Source of the DNA: an uncultured Clostridia bacterium
Lineage (GTDB): Bacteria > Bacillota > Clostridia > Oscillospirales > Ruminococcaceae
DNA length: 64,000 bases
Direction of reading: 5' to 3'
Assembly (NCBI GenBank): GCA_946545645.1
Contig: CAMNNQ010000051.1
Span: 1-64,000 of the forward strand
In this document: piece after piece, positions 30,435 through 38,657 of the stretch
Layout: every line of letters begins with the position of its first letter
How positions within the stretch are numbered: position 1 is the first letter of the stretch
Program-made: the position numbers and the translations under genes
Notes under the pieces: model-generated
Seen by the model: the letters and a program-made list of their open reading frames with translations, nothing else
Told to the model about the DNA's origin: nothing
Databases searched by the model: none

Positions 30435-32513
30435 TTGAAAACCTATGACAGTACCCACATCAGAAACATCGCAGTAGCCGGCCACGGCGGCTCCGGCAAG
30501 ACCTCGCTGGTCGAGGCGCTGCTTTATAAGAGCGGAAACAGTGACCGTCTCGGAAAGATCCTTGATGGGAACACTATCTCTGATTACACCGCAGAAGAGA
30601 TAAGAAGAAAATGCTCGGTATATACCTCGCTGGAATGCTTCGAGATCGATGGTCTCAAGATCAATCTGCTGGATACTCCCGGCCTGTTCGATTACGAAGC
30701 CGGTATGGTTGAAGGCATCAGCGCTGCTGATTGCGTAATGATAACCGTTTCAGCTAAGTCCGGCGTTAAGGTCGGGACTCATAAGGCTTATGACTACGCC
30801 GCAGAGTTGAACAAGCCCAGAATGTTCGTTGTTACCAAGCTGGATGACGACAACGCCAACTTCAATAATGTTCTTACTCAGCTCAAGACCGAGTTCGGTC
30901 CTACTGTCTGCCCCGTTATCGTTCCTGTTATCGCAGACAGAAAGATCGTTAGCTATGTAAACCTCATCGAGATGCAGGCTTATAAGTATGAAAACGGCAA
31001 GGCTTCTCCGACAGATATGCCGACAGCCGATGTGGCCGCCAATATGGAGTATCGTATCGACGGACTTAAAGAAGCTATCTCAGAGGCTGTTGCCGAGACC
31101 GATGAAGAGCTGCTTGAGAAGTTTATCGGCGGTGAGCAGTTCACACAGAAGGAGCTCATCGACGGTATCCATAACGGCATGAAGGCCGGAGTTATCGCTC
31201 CCGTTGTCTGCGTATCCTCTACCGATCTTTCCGGCGTTGATATGCTGCTAAAGGAGATATCCCTGATGCTCCCCGTATACGGTGAGAACGATAAAGTTTC
31301 TGCAGAGGATAACAGCGGTAACGTTGTAGATATCAAGTGCGTTCAGAGCGACCCGATGTCTGCTTTCGTATTCAAGACTGTTGCAGACCCCTTCGTAGGA
31401 AAGATGAGCTTTATCAAGGTCGTATCCGGTGTCCTGAAGACCAATAAGGATGTTATAAACGCGACTACCGGCTCTACTGAAAAGGTCGGCAAGCTCATTA
31501 CTCTTGTAGGCAAGAAGCAGATAGAAGTAACAGAGGCTCCCTGCGGAGATATCGTCGTTGCTACTAAAATGAACGTTAATACCAACGATACAATCTGCGA
31601 TGCTGGCAGAGTAGTCAAGTTCGAGACTATCAAGTTCCCCGTTCCGACTTATGCTCAGGCTGTCAAGGCCAAGGGCTCCGGCGACGAAGCAAAGATCTCA
31701 GGCGCTATCGCAAGGCTTCTGGAAGAGGACAAGACTCTCAAATATGAGCAGAATCCCGATACACTTGAAATGGTGCTTTACACCCTCGGCGGTCTGCATC
31801 TGGATTCCGTTGCAGGAAGGCTTCATGATACCTTCGGCGTTGATATTGATACCGCTGCTCCAAAGATCGCTTATAAGGAGACTATCCGCAAAAAGGTCAA
31901 AGTCCAGGGAAGACATAAGAAGCAGTCCGGCGGCCACGGTCAGTTCGGTGATGTTTGGATCGAATTTGAGCCCTGCATCTCTGACGAACTGGTATTTGAA
32001 GAGAGAGTCTTCGGCGGAGCTGTTCCCAAAAACTTCTTCCCCGCAGTTGAAAAGGGCCTCCAGGAGTGTGTAAAGAAGGGCGTACTCGCCGGATTCCCGG
32101 TAGTCGGCCTCAAGGCTATCCTTGTAGACGGCTCTTATCACCCTGTTGACTCCTCCGAAATGGCTTTCAAGATCGCTGCTTCCATTGCTTTCAAGGACGG
32201 TATCCCTAAGGCTGAGCCTATGCTCCTTGAACCGATCTCCAATCTCTCCGTTATCGTTCCCGATGAGAATACGGGCGATATTATCGGTGAGCTCAATAAG
32301 AGACGCGGCAGAGTTCTCGGAATGAATCCTTCCGGCAAAAAGGGGCTTACAGAAGTCGTTGCAGAAGTCCCTGAGGCTGAAATGGTAGACTTCACTATGA
32401 TCCTCCGCCAGATGACACAGGGCAGAGGCACATTCTCAATGAAGCGTGAAAGATACGATCAGCTTCCCGGAAACCTCGTTGCAACAGTTATCGCAAACAA
32501 TAAGATCGAGTGA
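30435..32513 (+). CDS. EF-G-like translation GTPase (non-canonical elongation factor G paralogue)
   Basis: TTG start after AGGAGAG; AGHGGSGKTSLVEALL P-loop, DTPGLFDY, GGHGQFGDVWIEFEP domain IV; lacks canonical AHIDAGKT and DTPGHVDF. Confidence 0.9.
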   Translation: MKTYDSTHIRNIAVAGHGGSGKTSLVEALLYKSGNSDRLGKILDGNTISDYTAEEIRRKCSVYTSLECFEIDGLKINLLDTPGLFDYEAGMVEGISAADCVMITVSAKSGVKVGTHKAYDYAAELNKPRMFVVTKLDDDNANFNNVLTQLKTEFGPTVCPVIVPVIADRKIVSYVNLIEMQAYKYENGKASPTDMPTADVAANMEYRIDGLKEAISEAVAETDEELLEKFIGGEQFTQKELIDGIHNGMKAGVIAPVVCVSSTDLSGVDMLLKEISLMLPVYGENDKVSAEDNSGNVVDIKCVQSDPMSAFVFKTVADPFVGKMSFIKVVSGVLKTNKDVINATTGSTEKVGKLITLVGKKQIEVTEAPCGDIVVATKMNVNTNDTICDAGRVVKFETIKFPVPTYAQAVKAKGSGDEAKISGAIARLLEEDKTLKYEQNPDTLEMVLYTLGGLHLDSVAGRLHDTFGVDIDTAAPKIAYKETIRKKVKVQGRHKKQSGGHGQFGDVWIEFEPCISDELVFEERVFGGAVPKNFFPAVEKGLQECVKKGVLAGFPVVGLKAILVDGSYHPVDSSEMAFKIAASIAFKDGIPKAEPMLLEPISNLSVIVPDENTGDIIGELNKRRGRVLGMNPSGKKGLTEVVAEVPEAEMVDFTMILRQMTQGRGTFSMKRERYDQLPGNLVATVIANNKIE

Positions 32514-32570
32514 TCTTTAGGATAATACAGGCGAGCTGCTGCGCTTAAACAGAATAACTGCAAATATTGT

Positions 32571-32604
32571 CTCCGCGTTGTTTTGCAGCGCGGAGATAAT
32601 TTTT
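32571..32604 (+). terminator. Rho-independent terminator after EF-G-like gene
   Basis: CTCCGCG-ttgttttgcag-CGCGGAG ataaTTTTT. Confidence 0.8.
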
Positions 32605-32650
32605 AAAACCGTATATCCAACTCAAAGTGCTGAGTGGATATACGGTTTTT
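32605..32650. terminator. bidirectional terminator hairpin between convergent EF-G-like and ppk genes
   Basis: AAAACCGTATATCCAaCTCA-aagtgc-TGAGTGGATATACGGTTTTT, near-perfect stem flanked by A- and T-runs. Confidence 0.85.
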
Positions 32651-32702
32651 CGTCCTTATCCGGTGCTGTACGGCTGGCCGGATCTATATGATTTCGATCA
32701 TA

Positions 32703-34829
32703 TCATTTTCTTCTGAATCTTCCGAAGATCCTGGCCAGAATGCCCTTTTTCTTTCTAGGAGCCGGCGGCTCAGGAGGCTTAGGCTTCGGGACATTTGCGT
32801 AAGCCTCGGCAGTAAAGTGTTTCTGTGCATCAAGAGGCATACTGTCGTTGCTGACATGGATATAAGAACGGTCGGAGAGCTGCTCTCTGGCTTTGACATT
32901 GTCAGAGAACTGCACTTTGAAATAGTCGATGAGACGCTCTTTCAGTGCCTCATCCAGGACCGGTGCTGCTATCTCGACCCTTCGGGTAGTGTTTCTGGTC
33001 ATAAAGTCAGCCGAGGAGATGTAGATGTTTCGTCTTACGCCTTCTCCGAAGATGTATATCCTTCCGTGCTCAAGGTATCGCCCGACAATGGATACGAGCC
33101 GTATGTTCTCCGTTACTCCCTTGATCCCTGCTACAAGGCAGCTTATTCCTCTTATCACCAGCTCGACCCTGACTCCAGCCTGAGAGCATTCTATCAGCTT
33201 GTCGATTAGGACCTTGTCAGTCAGCGAATTCAGCTTCAGGCCGACATATCCTTCTCCGCCTGCGCGGGCTATCCTGATCTCGTTATCCATCATTTCAACA
33301 GCTCTGTTCTGCAGGCAATGCGGAGCCGCCCACAGCAGGCGCATACTCTCAACGGTCTCGCCGAGAGAGAGTGCCTTGAAGACATCCTCGGCATCCTGTC
33401 CTATATCCGGATTGCAGGTCATCAGCGAGAAGTCGGTATAGAGTTCTGCTGTTTTTTCGTTATAATTGCCTGTTCCGACCTGTGTGAAATGCTTTATACC
33501 ATCGCCGTTGCGCTTGGTTATGAGACAGAGCTTGGAATGTACCTTGAATCCTGCCGGTCCGTATACCACCTTACAGCCTGCTTCTTCCAACTGCCTTGAC
33601 TGCTCGATATTGTTTTCCTCGTCAAATCTTGCCCTCAGTTCGATCAGAACAAAGACTTCCTTGCCATTCTCAGCGGCAGCGCAGAGCGCCTTGATAACTC
33701 TGGAGTTTTTTGCGACTCTGTATAATGTCATCTTCAGGGAAATGACTTCAGGGTCTGCGGCAGCTTCATCCAGCAAGCGGAGAAACGGCTTCATTGACTC
33801 ATAGGGGTATGAGAGCAGTAGGTCGTTTTTTTCGATCTGGGCGAGCATAGGCAGGCTCTCATCTATCATGCGTGACGGCTGCGGCTCGCGTTTGGAGTAG
33901 AACATTTCCGAGCGCTGCGAGCATTTTGGAAAGAGCGAGAAAACATATCCGAGATCAAGAGGGGCTTTTTCAACGAATATCTGCTTGGGCGAGAGCTCCA
34001 GTCTCGAACAGAGTTCGTTTAGCAGCTCCGGAGGCAGATCACGGCTTAGCTGCATACGGACGGGTCTCAGTCTTTTGCGCTTGCTTATCAGTTCGGACAT
34101 ATTCTGTCTGGCATCAAGCTCCATATCGAAATCGTCGTCAAGGCTGATATCGGCGCTGCGGGTTATCCTGAGGACAGCTCTTTCTTCGATCTTATAGCTT
34201 GAAAACGCTCTTTCAGCAAAAGCTGAAATGATATCCTCTATGAGCATATAATGGGTCAGGCCGTTCTCGTTGGGAAGGAATACTACTCTGTCAAATTTGC
34301 CGGAGCAGCTTATGAGCCCTATCAGCAGACCTGTCTTAGAGGCTAGCTTAGCGCATACGAAAAGCTCCTTGTCCCCGAGAAACGGAAAGGGATGTTTTCT
34401 GTCAACGATAACAGCATTGAGCATCGGTTCTATCTCATAGGAATAATATCTCTCGATATAATCCAGCTCGGATTTATTGAGGCTCTTGAAACTTCGGCGG
34501 GAGACTCCTTTGAGCTCCAGTTCGCGGCAAATAGTTTCAAAGGTCTTGTCTTTCTTCTCTGCAAGCTTTCCGACTCTCGAATAGATCTCGGTAAGCTGCT
34601 CTGAAGGTTTAAGACGGGTCTTGGAGTCTTTCTCATTATCATCAAATAACTTCTGATCTATCAGCGCTCCGACTCGCACCATAAAGAATTCATCAAGATT
34701 GCTGGAATAGATCGAGGCAAATTTGAGCCTTTCCATTATAGGCACTGAGCTGTCCTGGGCTTCTTCCAGAACACGCATATTGAATTTGAGCCAGGAGAGC
34801 TCGCGGTTATCATAGACCTTTTTTGACAT
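32703..34829 (-). CDS. ppk: polyphosphate kinase 1
   Basis: NRELSWLKFNMRVLEEA, SSNLDEFFMVRVG, ALCAAAENGKEVFVLIELRARFDEENNIE, VHSKLCLITKR, FTQVGTGNYNEKTAELYTDFSL. Confidence 0.96.
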   Translation of the reverse strand: MSKKVYDNRELSWLKFNMRVLEEAQDSSVPIMERLKFASIYSSNLDEFFMVRVGALIDQKLFDDNEKDSKTRLKPSEQLTEIYSRVGKLAEKKDKTFETICRELELKGVSRRSFKSLNKSELDYIERYYSYEIEPMLNAVIVDRKHPFPFLGDKELFVCAKLASKTGLLIGLISCSGKFDRVVFLPNENGLTHYMLIEDIISAFAERAFSSYKIEERAVLRITRSADISLDDDFDMELDARQNMSELISKRKRLRPVRMQLSRDLPPELLNELCSRLELSPKQIFVEKAPLDLGYVFSLFPKCSQRSEMFYSKREPQPSRMIDESLPMLAQIEKNDLLLSYPYESMKPFLRLLDEAAADPEVISLKMTLYRVAKNSRVIKALCAAAENGKEVFVLIELRARFDEENNIEQSRQLEEAGCKVVYGPAGFKVHSKLCLITKRNGDGIKHFTQVGTGNYNEKTAELYTDFSLMTCNPDIGQDAEDVFKALSLGETVESMRLLWAAPHCLQNRAVEMMDNEIRIARAGGEGYVGLKLNSLTDKVLIDKLIECSQAGVRVELVIRGISCLVAGIKGVTENIRLVSIVGRYLEHGRIYIFGEGVRRNIYISSADFMTRNTTRRVEIAAPVLDEALKERLIDYFKVQFSDNVKAREQLSDRSYIHVSNDSMPLDAQKHFTAEAYANVPKPKPPEPPAPRKKKGILARIFGRFRRK

Positions 34830-34846
34830 TCATCTCACCCCTTCTT

Positions 34847-35191
34847 TCAAAGGATTATCCCGACTTTGGCCAGAGCCTTTTTCAGCGTCTCGGTCTCAAG
34901 AGGAAAGATGTCGCTCTTATCGGTCCTGCGTTCATGTTCGACGCGGGTGAAAAAAACAAGGTTCTCGCTGAGATCGCTGTTTGTATAAATATGAGCCATG
35001 ATATACATTTCCTTGACAGCGTAGTAGTTGACCGGCTTCAGTTTCAGGATCGAGGCGCTGTCCCGCTTCATATCGGAGATAAGCTCTGCAAAATCAGTAT
35101 CGACATAGCTTATCTGTCTGCACTTCATGTCAGAGAGCTTCTTTTTTAGAGCGCTGTTTTCGCTGTCTTGTTTCTTTCTGAAAAAGAGCAT
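34847..35191 (-). CDS. hypothetical protein
   Basis: ATG 35191 (MLFFRKKQDSENSALKKKLSDMKCRQ) after AAGGAG on the minus strand; consensus promoter (TTGAAT-17-TATAAT) at 35241-35269. Confidence 0.72.
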   Translation of the reverse strand: MLFFRKKQDSENSALKKKLSDMKCRQISYVDTDFAELISDMKRDSASILKLKPVNYYAVKEMYIMAHIYTNSDLSENLVFFTRVEHERRTDKSDIFPLETETLKKALAKVGIIL

Positions 35192-35240
35192 AGTCTTATC
35201 TCCTTTGTTGTTTTGCGGCGGTCGGCTTAATACTACTATT

Positions 35241-35269
35241 ATTATAACAGGTTTTGAGACAAAATTCAA
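35241..35269 (-). promoter_or_regulatory. sigma-A-type promoter of the 34847-35191 gene
   Basis: On the minus strand TTGAAT-TTTGTCTCAAAACCTGT(17)-TATAAT. Confidence 0.75.
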
Positions 35270-35303
35270 GTGTATATGAGCTTTTGCGCAGAACATTTGA
35301 TAC

Positions 35304-35433
35304 TGTCCGATAAGTCGGACAGATCAGAACACCACTATTCACAAAAAATTTACAAAGTCCGAATTTTCGGACAAATTCAGTTAGTTACAATTTGATTACA
35401 GCAAGATATAGTGTTCAATAAAACGGACAGTCC
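35304..35433. promoter_or_regulatory. GTCCGA/TCGGAC palindromes in a divergent intergenic region (candidate operators)
   Basis: TGTCCGA-taag-TCGGACA (35304-35321), GTCCGAA-tt-TTCGGAC (35357-35372), weaker CGGACAGTCC (35424-35433). Confidence 0.55.
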
Positions 35434-35506
35434 TATATATACGACAAGATCTAAATGATCTGGAATATCAAGCGCTTTTTCATAGTATATCACTCATTTA
35501 CCCCTC

Positions 35507-35535
35507 TTGACAAGCTGTTTCCAATTCGTTATAAT
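35507..35535 (+). promoter_or_regulatory. consensus promoter upstream of structured RNA region
   Basis: TTGACA (35507-35512), 17-nt spacer, TATAAT (35530-35535). Confidence 0.8.
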
Positions 35536-35541
35536 TACAAT

Positions 35542-35870
35542 GCAAATGTAACTTATATGTAACCAGACAATCGTCACAGCAGATATAATAAAGAGATAAA
35601 AGAATTAACTTAAACTGCGGTTACATATCATACGGCACTTAGCCGACCGAAAGGCGGCTGATATAGAAGCGGGGCAGCCGGTCAGGACATAGGAGAGGAT
35701 CCTGCGGCGCTGCGCAAGACCCGCTGAGTGCAGGCCCGAAAGGGCAGGGAAGCGGCCGGGTGCAAAAGTGCTCGGCTGACACAGTCCGTCCAAGCCTTGC
35801 GGTAATACCGCTGATCGGCAGGCCTGGCGGCAAACATCGAAGGCTCGTCATGTATGGCGGGTCTTTCTTG
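35542..35870 (+). ncRNA. candidate highly structured non-coding RNA of unknown class
   Basis: GC-rich island in AT-rich intergenic DNA with GAAA-tetraloop hairpins (AGCCgaCCGAAAGGcGGCT; GCCC-GAAA-GGGC), GCGGTaatACCGC, CCGGGTGC-AAAA-GTGCTCGG, and long-range AGACCCGC/GCGGGTCT pairing before a U-rich tail; own upstream promoter. Ends approximate. Confidence 0.65.
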
Positions 35871-35889
35871 TTTGTCAGCAATAATGAAG

Positions 35890-35918
35890 TTGACAACCGT
35901 CTGCCTTTGCGCTATAAT
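35890..35918 (+). promoter_or_regulatory. sigma-A-type promoter of the yfbR-like gene
   Basis: TTGACA (35890-35895), 17 nt, TATAAT (35913-35918). Confidence 0.8.
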
Positions 35919-35965
35919 TGGTAAGTAGGCGGGATACTGCCCAATGTATTTTTTAAGGTGATCTT

Positions 35966-36547
35966 ATGAGCTATAAATTTTTTGCTATGATCTCGCGTAT
36001 GAAATATATCGACCGCTGGTCGCTTATGCGCAATACGATAAATGAGAATATCAGCGAGCATTCCCTTGAAGTCGCCTTTATCGCTCACGCTCTGGCGCTT
36101 ATGGGCAACAAGCGTCTCGGGAAGAGCTACTCTCCTGAGCGTGCTGCTTTGCTGGCGATGTATCACGATGCGACCGAGATCATTACCGGTGATCTTCCGA
36201 CCCCTATAAAGTATTACAACAAACAGATAAAATCTGTTTATAACGAGATCGAGGAGAATGCTGAAAGGCAGCTTCTTTCTTATCTTCCGGATGATCTTCG
36301 GGATGAATATGCACCGCTGTTCTCACATACTGAGGATGACGCCGGGCTCTGGAAGCTGGTTAAGGCTGCGGACAAGCTCTCGGCGCTGATAAAGTGTGTC
36401 GAGGAGAGGCGTATGGGCAATGAGGATTTTGCCTCTGCTGAGAAGAGCACTCTCGCCGCAGTAAAAGCACTGGAGTGTCCGGAGGCGGAAATGTTTCTTA
36501 CCGATTTTATGCCAAGCTACGATCTGACACTGGACGAACAGTGCTGA
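35966..36547 (+). CDS. YfbR-like 5'-nucleotidase, HD domain
   Basis: RWSLMRNTINENISEHSLEVAFIAHAL, YHDATEIITGDLPTPIKYYN, AADKLSALIKCVEE. Confidence 0.92.
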   Translation: MSYKFFAMISRMKYIDRWSLMRNTINENISEHSLEVAFIAHALALMGNKRLGKSYSPERAALLAMYHDATEIITGDLPTPIKYYNKQIKSVYNEIEENAERQLLSYLPDDLRDEYAPLFSHTEDDAGLWKLVKAADKLSALIKCVEERRMGNEDFASAEKSTLAAVKALECPEAEMFLTDFMPSYDLTLDEQC

Positions 36548-36585
36548 TCTTGTTTTATCAGGATAATTTACAGAAGGGTGATCTT

Positions 36586-37236
36586 GTGGATAGGAAAACA
36601 ATAGTTGCGGCTTCACTGCTCTCGGCTGATTTCATCGAGCTGGGGAAGGAGTGTGCCCGTGCCGCCGACGGCGGATGCGATTGGCTGCATTTTGATATCA
36701 TGGACGGATCTTTTGTTCCCGCCATCAGTTTTGGAGGCCCTGTTCTCAAAGCGGTTACAGATGTTTCAAAGCTCCCTGTGGACGTACATATGATGGTGAC
36801 AGAGCCTGTTCGCTATGTCAAGCGCTATGCTGAGCTTGGTGCATCCGGGATAACTGTCCATGTTGAAGCTTGCAAGGATGTGGCTGCAACGCTGGCTGAG
36901 ATCAAGGCGCTGGGTCTAAGGACGGGCATAGCTCTTAAACCTGCGACTTCAGTTTTCGAGATAGAGGAGTATATTCCTCTGGTCGATATGGTGCTGGTAA
37001 TGACAGTTGAGCCGGGTTTCGGGGGGCAGGCTTTTATGCCGGAGACCCTTCCGAAGATCTCGGATATCCGCAAACTGGCAGACAGCTTCTGCCCCGGGTT
37101 GGATATACAGGTCGATGGGGGCATAAATGCCGAAACTGCAAAGCTGGTGCGTGATGCGGGTGCCAATGTGCTTGTCTCCGGGTCTTATCTCTTTGCCGCC
37201 GGGGATATGTCTGCTGCCAGCAGATCTCTGAGATGA
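36586..37236 (+). CDS. rpe: ribulose-phosphate 3-epimerase
   Basis: GTG start; VAASLLSADFIELGKE, HFDIMDGSFVPAISFG, DVHMMVTEP, VMTVEPGFGGQAFM, QVDGGINAETAKLVRDAGANVLVSGSYLF. Confidence 0.96.
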   Translation: MDRKTIVAASLLSADFIELGKECARAADGGCDWLHFDIMDGSFVPAISFGGPVLKAVTDVSKLPVDVHMMVTEPVRYVKRYAELGASGITVHVEACKDVAATLAEIKALGLRTGIALKPATSVFEIEEYIPLVDMVLVMTVEPGFGGQAFMPETLPKISDIRKLADSFCPGLDIQVDGGINAETAKLVRDAGANVLVSGSYLFAAGDMSAASRSLR

Positions 37237-37266
37237 CATCGAAAATGGGATTATTATACAAAAGCG

Positions 37267-37290
37267 ATGCCTCCTTTTGGAGGCATTTCT
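37267..37290 (+). terminator. Rho-independent terminator after rpe
   Basis: ATGCCTCC-tttt-GGAGGCAT followed by TTCTATTTT. Confidence 0.78.
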
Positions 37291-37302
37291 ATTTTACGCC
37301 AA

Positions 37303-37331
37303 TTGACTTTGTATTGACCCGGTGATATAAT
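37303..37331 (+). promoter_or_regulatory. sigma-A-type promoter of GH27 gene
   Basis: TTGACT, 17 nt, TATAAT. Confidence 0.7.
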
Positions 37332-37382
37332 CAAGATAGCGTTTTTACGCGATATGGACGATTTTCAAGGAGAGTAAATGAT

Positions 37383-38657
37383 ATGAGAACAGATCGACCT
37401 GTAATGGGCTGGAACAGTTGGGATTGCTGGGGTGCAGCAGTAAGTGAAGAGACTGTAAGAAAAAACGCCGAGTTTGTAGCAAAATATCTTAAGGAATACG
37501 GCTGGGAGTATATTACTGTTGATATACAGTGGTCTGAACCGACAGCCGCGAATCATGAATACCACCCGTTTACCGAGCTTTGTATGGATGAGTTTTCCCG
37601 CCTTATCCCTGCCGAGAACCGGTTCCCATCTGCGGCAGGAGGAAAAGGCTTTGCGCCTTTGGCCGAGTATATCCACTCTCTCGGACTTAAATTCGGACTT
37701 CATATAATGCGTGGTATTCCGAGACAGGCAGTTCACAGGAACACAGGCCTTCTCGGGACAGATGCCACTGCAAGACAGATCGCCAAGACTGCAAGCATCT
37801 GTGCATGGAATACTGATATGTACGGAGTCGATCCCGAAAAGGAAGGCGCCCGTGAATACTATGAGAGCATCTTCAAGCTATACGCCGATTGGGGCGTTGA
37901 TCTTATCAAGTGTGACGATATCTGCCGTGAGCTGCCTCATGAAGAGACTGAGCTTATCCTCATCAGCGAAGCTCTCCGCTCCTGCGGAAGGGATATTGTT
38001 CTGAGCCTCTCTCCCGGACCGGCTCTCCTGGAAAAAGCCGAGCTTTATGAAAAGACAGCGGATATGTGGCGTATAACTGATGATTTCTGGGATGAGTGGC
38101 GTCTGCTCTATGCGATGTTCGAGCGCTGCGAAAAATGGGCGCCTTATGTCGGAAGAGCCGGCTGGCCGGACGCTGATATGCTTCCTGTCGGTGCGCTGAG
38201 ACAGGATTATAATAAAGACGACAGAACGAAGTTTACCGAAGACGAACAGAAGACGATGATGACTCTCTGGTGCATCTTCCGTTCTCCGCTGCTGATCGGA
38301 GCTGACCTTACAAGCTGCGATAGCTTTACGCTCTCTTTGCTGACAAATAAAAACATCCTCGGAATGAGCAAGCTCTCCCGGGGTGCAAAGCAGCTTTTCA
38401 GACGTGAACAGGCCGGCAGCGAACTTTGCGTATGGACAGCAGAGTGTGCCGAAGGCGGCAGCTATGCAGCGTTCTTCAATCTCGGAGAGCAGCCGCTGGA
38501 GCTCAATATTCCTCTTTCCGAACTGGGGATATCCGGCTGCGAGCTCTGCACCGATCTCTGGACAGGCAGAAAGGTCTGCCTTGCAGATACCGTATCCTGC
38601 ACCCTGATGCCTCATGCCTCCGCTGCGTTCCTGATAGGAGCAGATTGTGAGAACTGA
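37383..38657 (+). CDS. alpha-galactosidase, glycoside hydrolase family 27
   Basis: MGWNSWDCWG, GLKFGLHIMRGIPRQA, WGVDLIKCDDIC nucleophile region, WRITDDFWDEW. Confidence 0.92.
   Translation: MRTDRPVMGWNSWDCWGAAVSEETVRKNAEFVAKYLKEYGWEYITVDIQWSEPTAANHEYHPFTELCMDEFSRLIPAENRFPSAAGGKGFAPLAEYIHSLGLKFGLHIMRGIPRQAVHRNTGLLGTDATARQIAKTASICAWNTDMYGVDPEKEGAREYYESIFKLYADWGVDLIKCDDICRELPHEETELILISEALRSCGRDIVLSLSPGPALLEKAELYEKTADMWRITDDFWDEWRLLYAMFERCEKWAPYVGRAGWPDADMLPVGALRQDYNKDDRTKFTEDEQKTMMTLWCIFRSPLLIGADLTSCDSFTLSLLTNKNILGMSKLSRGAKQLFRREQAGSELCVWTAECAEGGSYAAFFNLGEQPLELNIPLSELGISGCELCTDLWTGRKVCLADTVSCTLMPHASAAFLIGADCEN

Noticed and set aside
35630-35870. RNase P RNA, SRP RNA, tmRNA or cobalamin riboswitch at the structured island
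   Set aside because: Did not find GAGGAAAGUCC (RNase P), the GGUCAGGUCCGGAAGGAAGCAGC loop (SRP), tmRNA ends or the B12-box; remains unassigned.
35605-35896. Two minus-strand ORFs (62 and 85 aa) in the structured-RNA island
   Set aside because: Low-quality peptide sequence, no RBS; the region is better explained by RNA hairpins with GAAA tetraloops.
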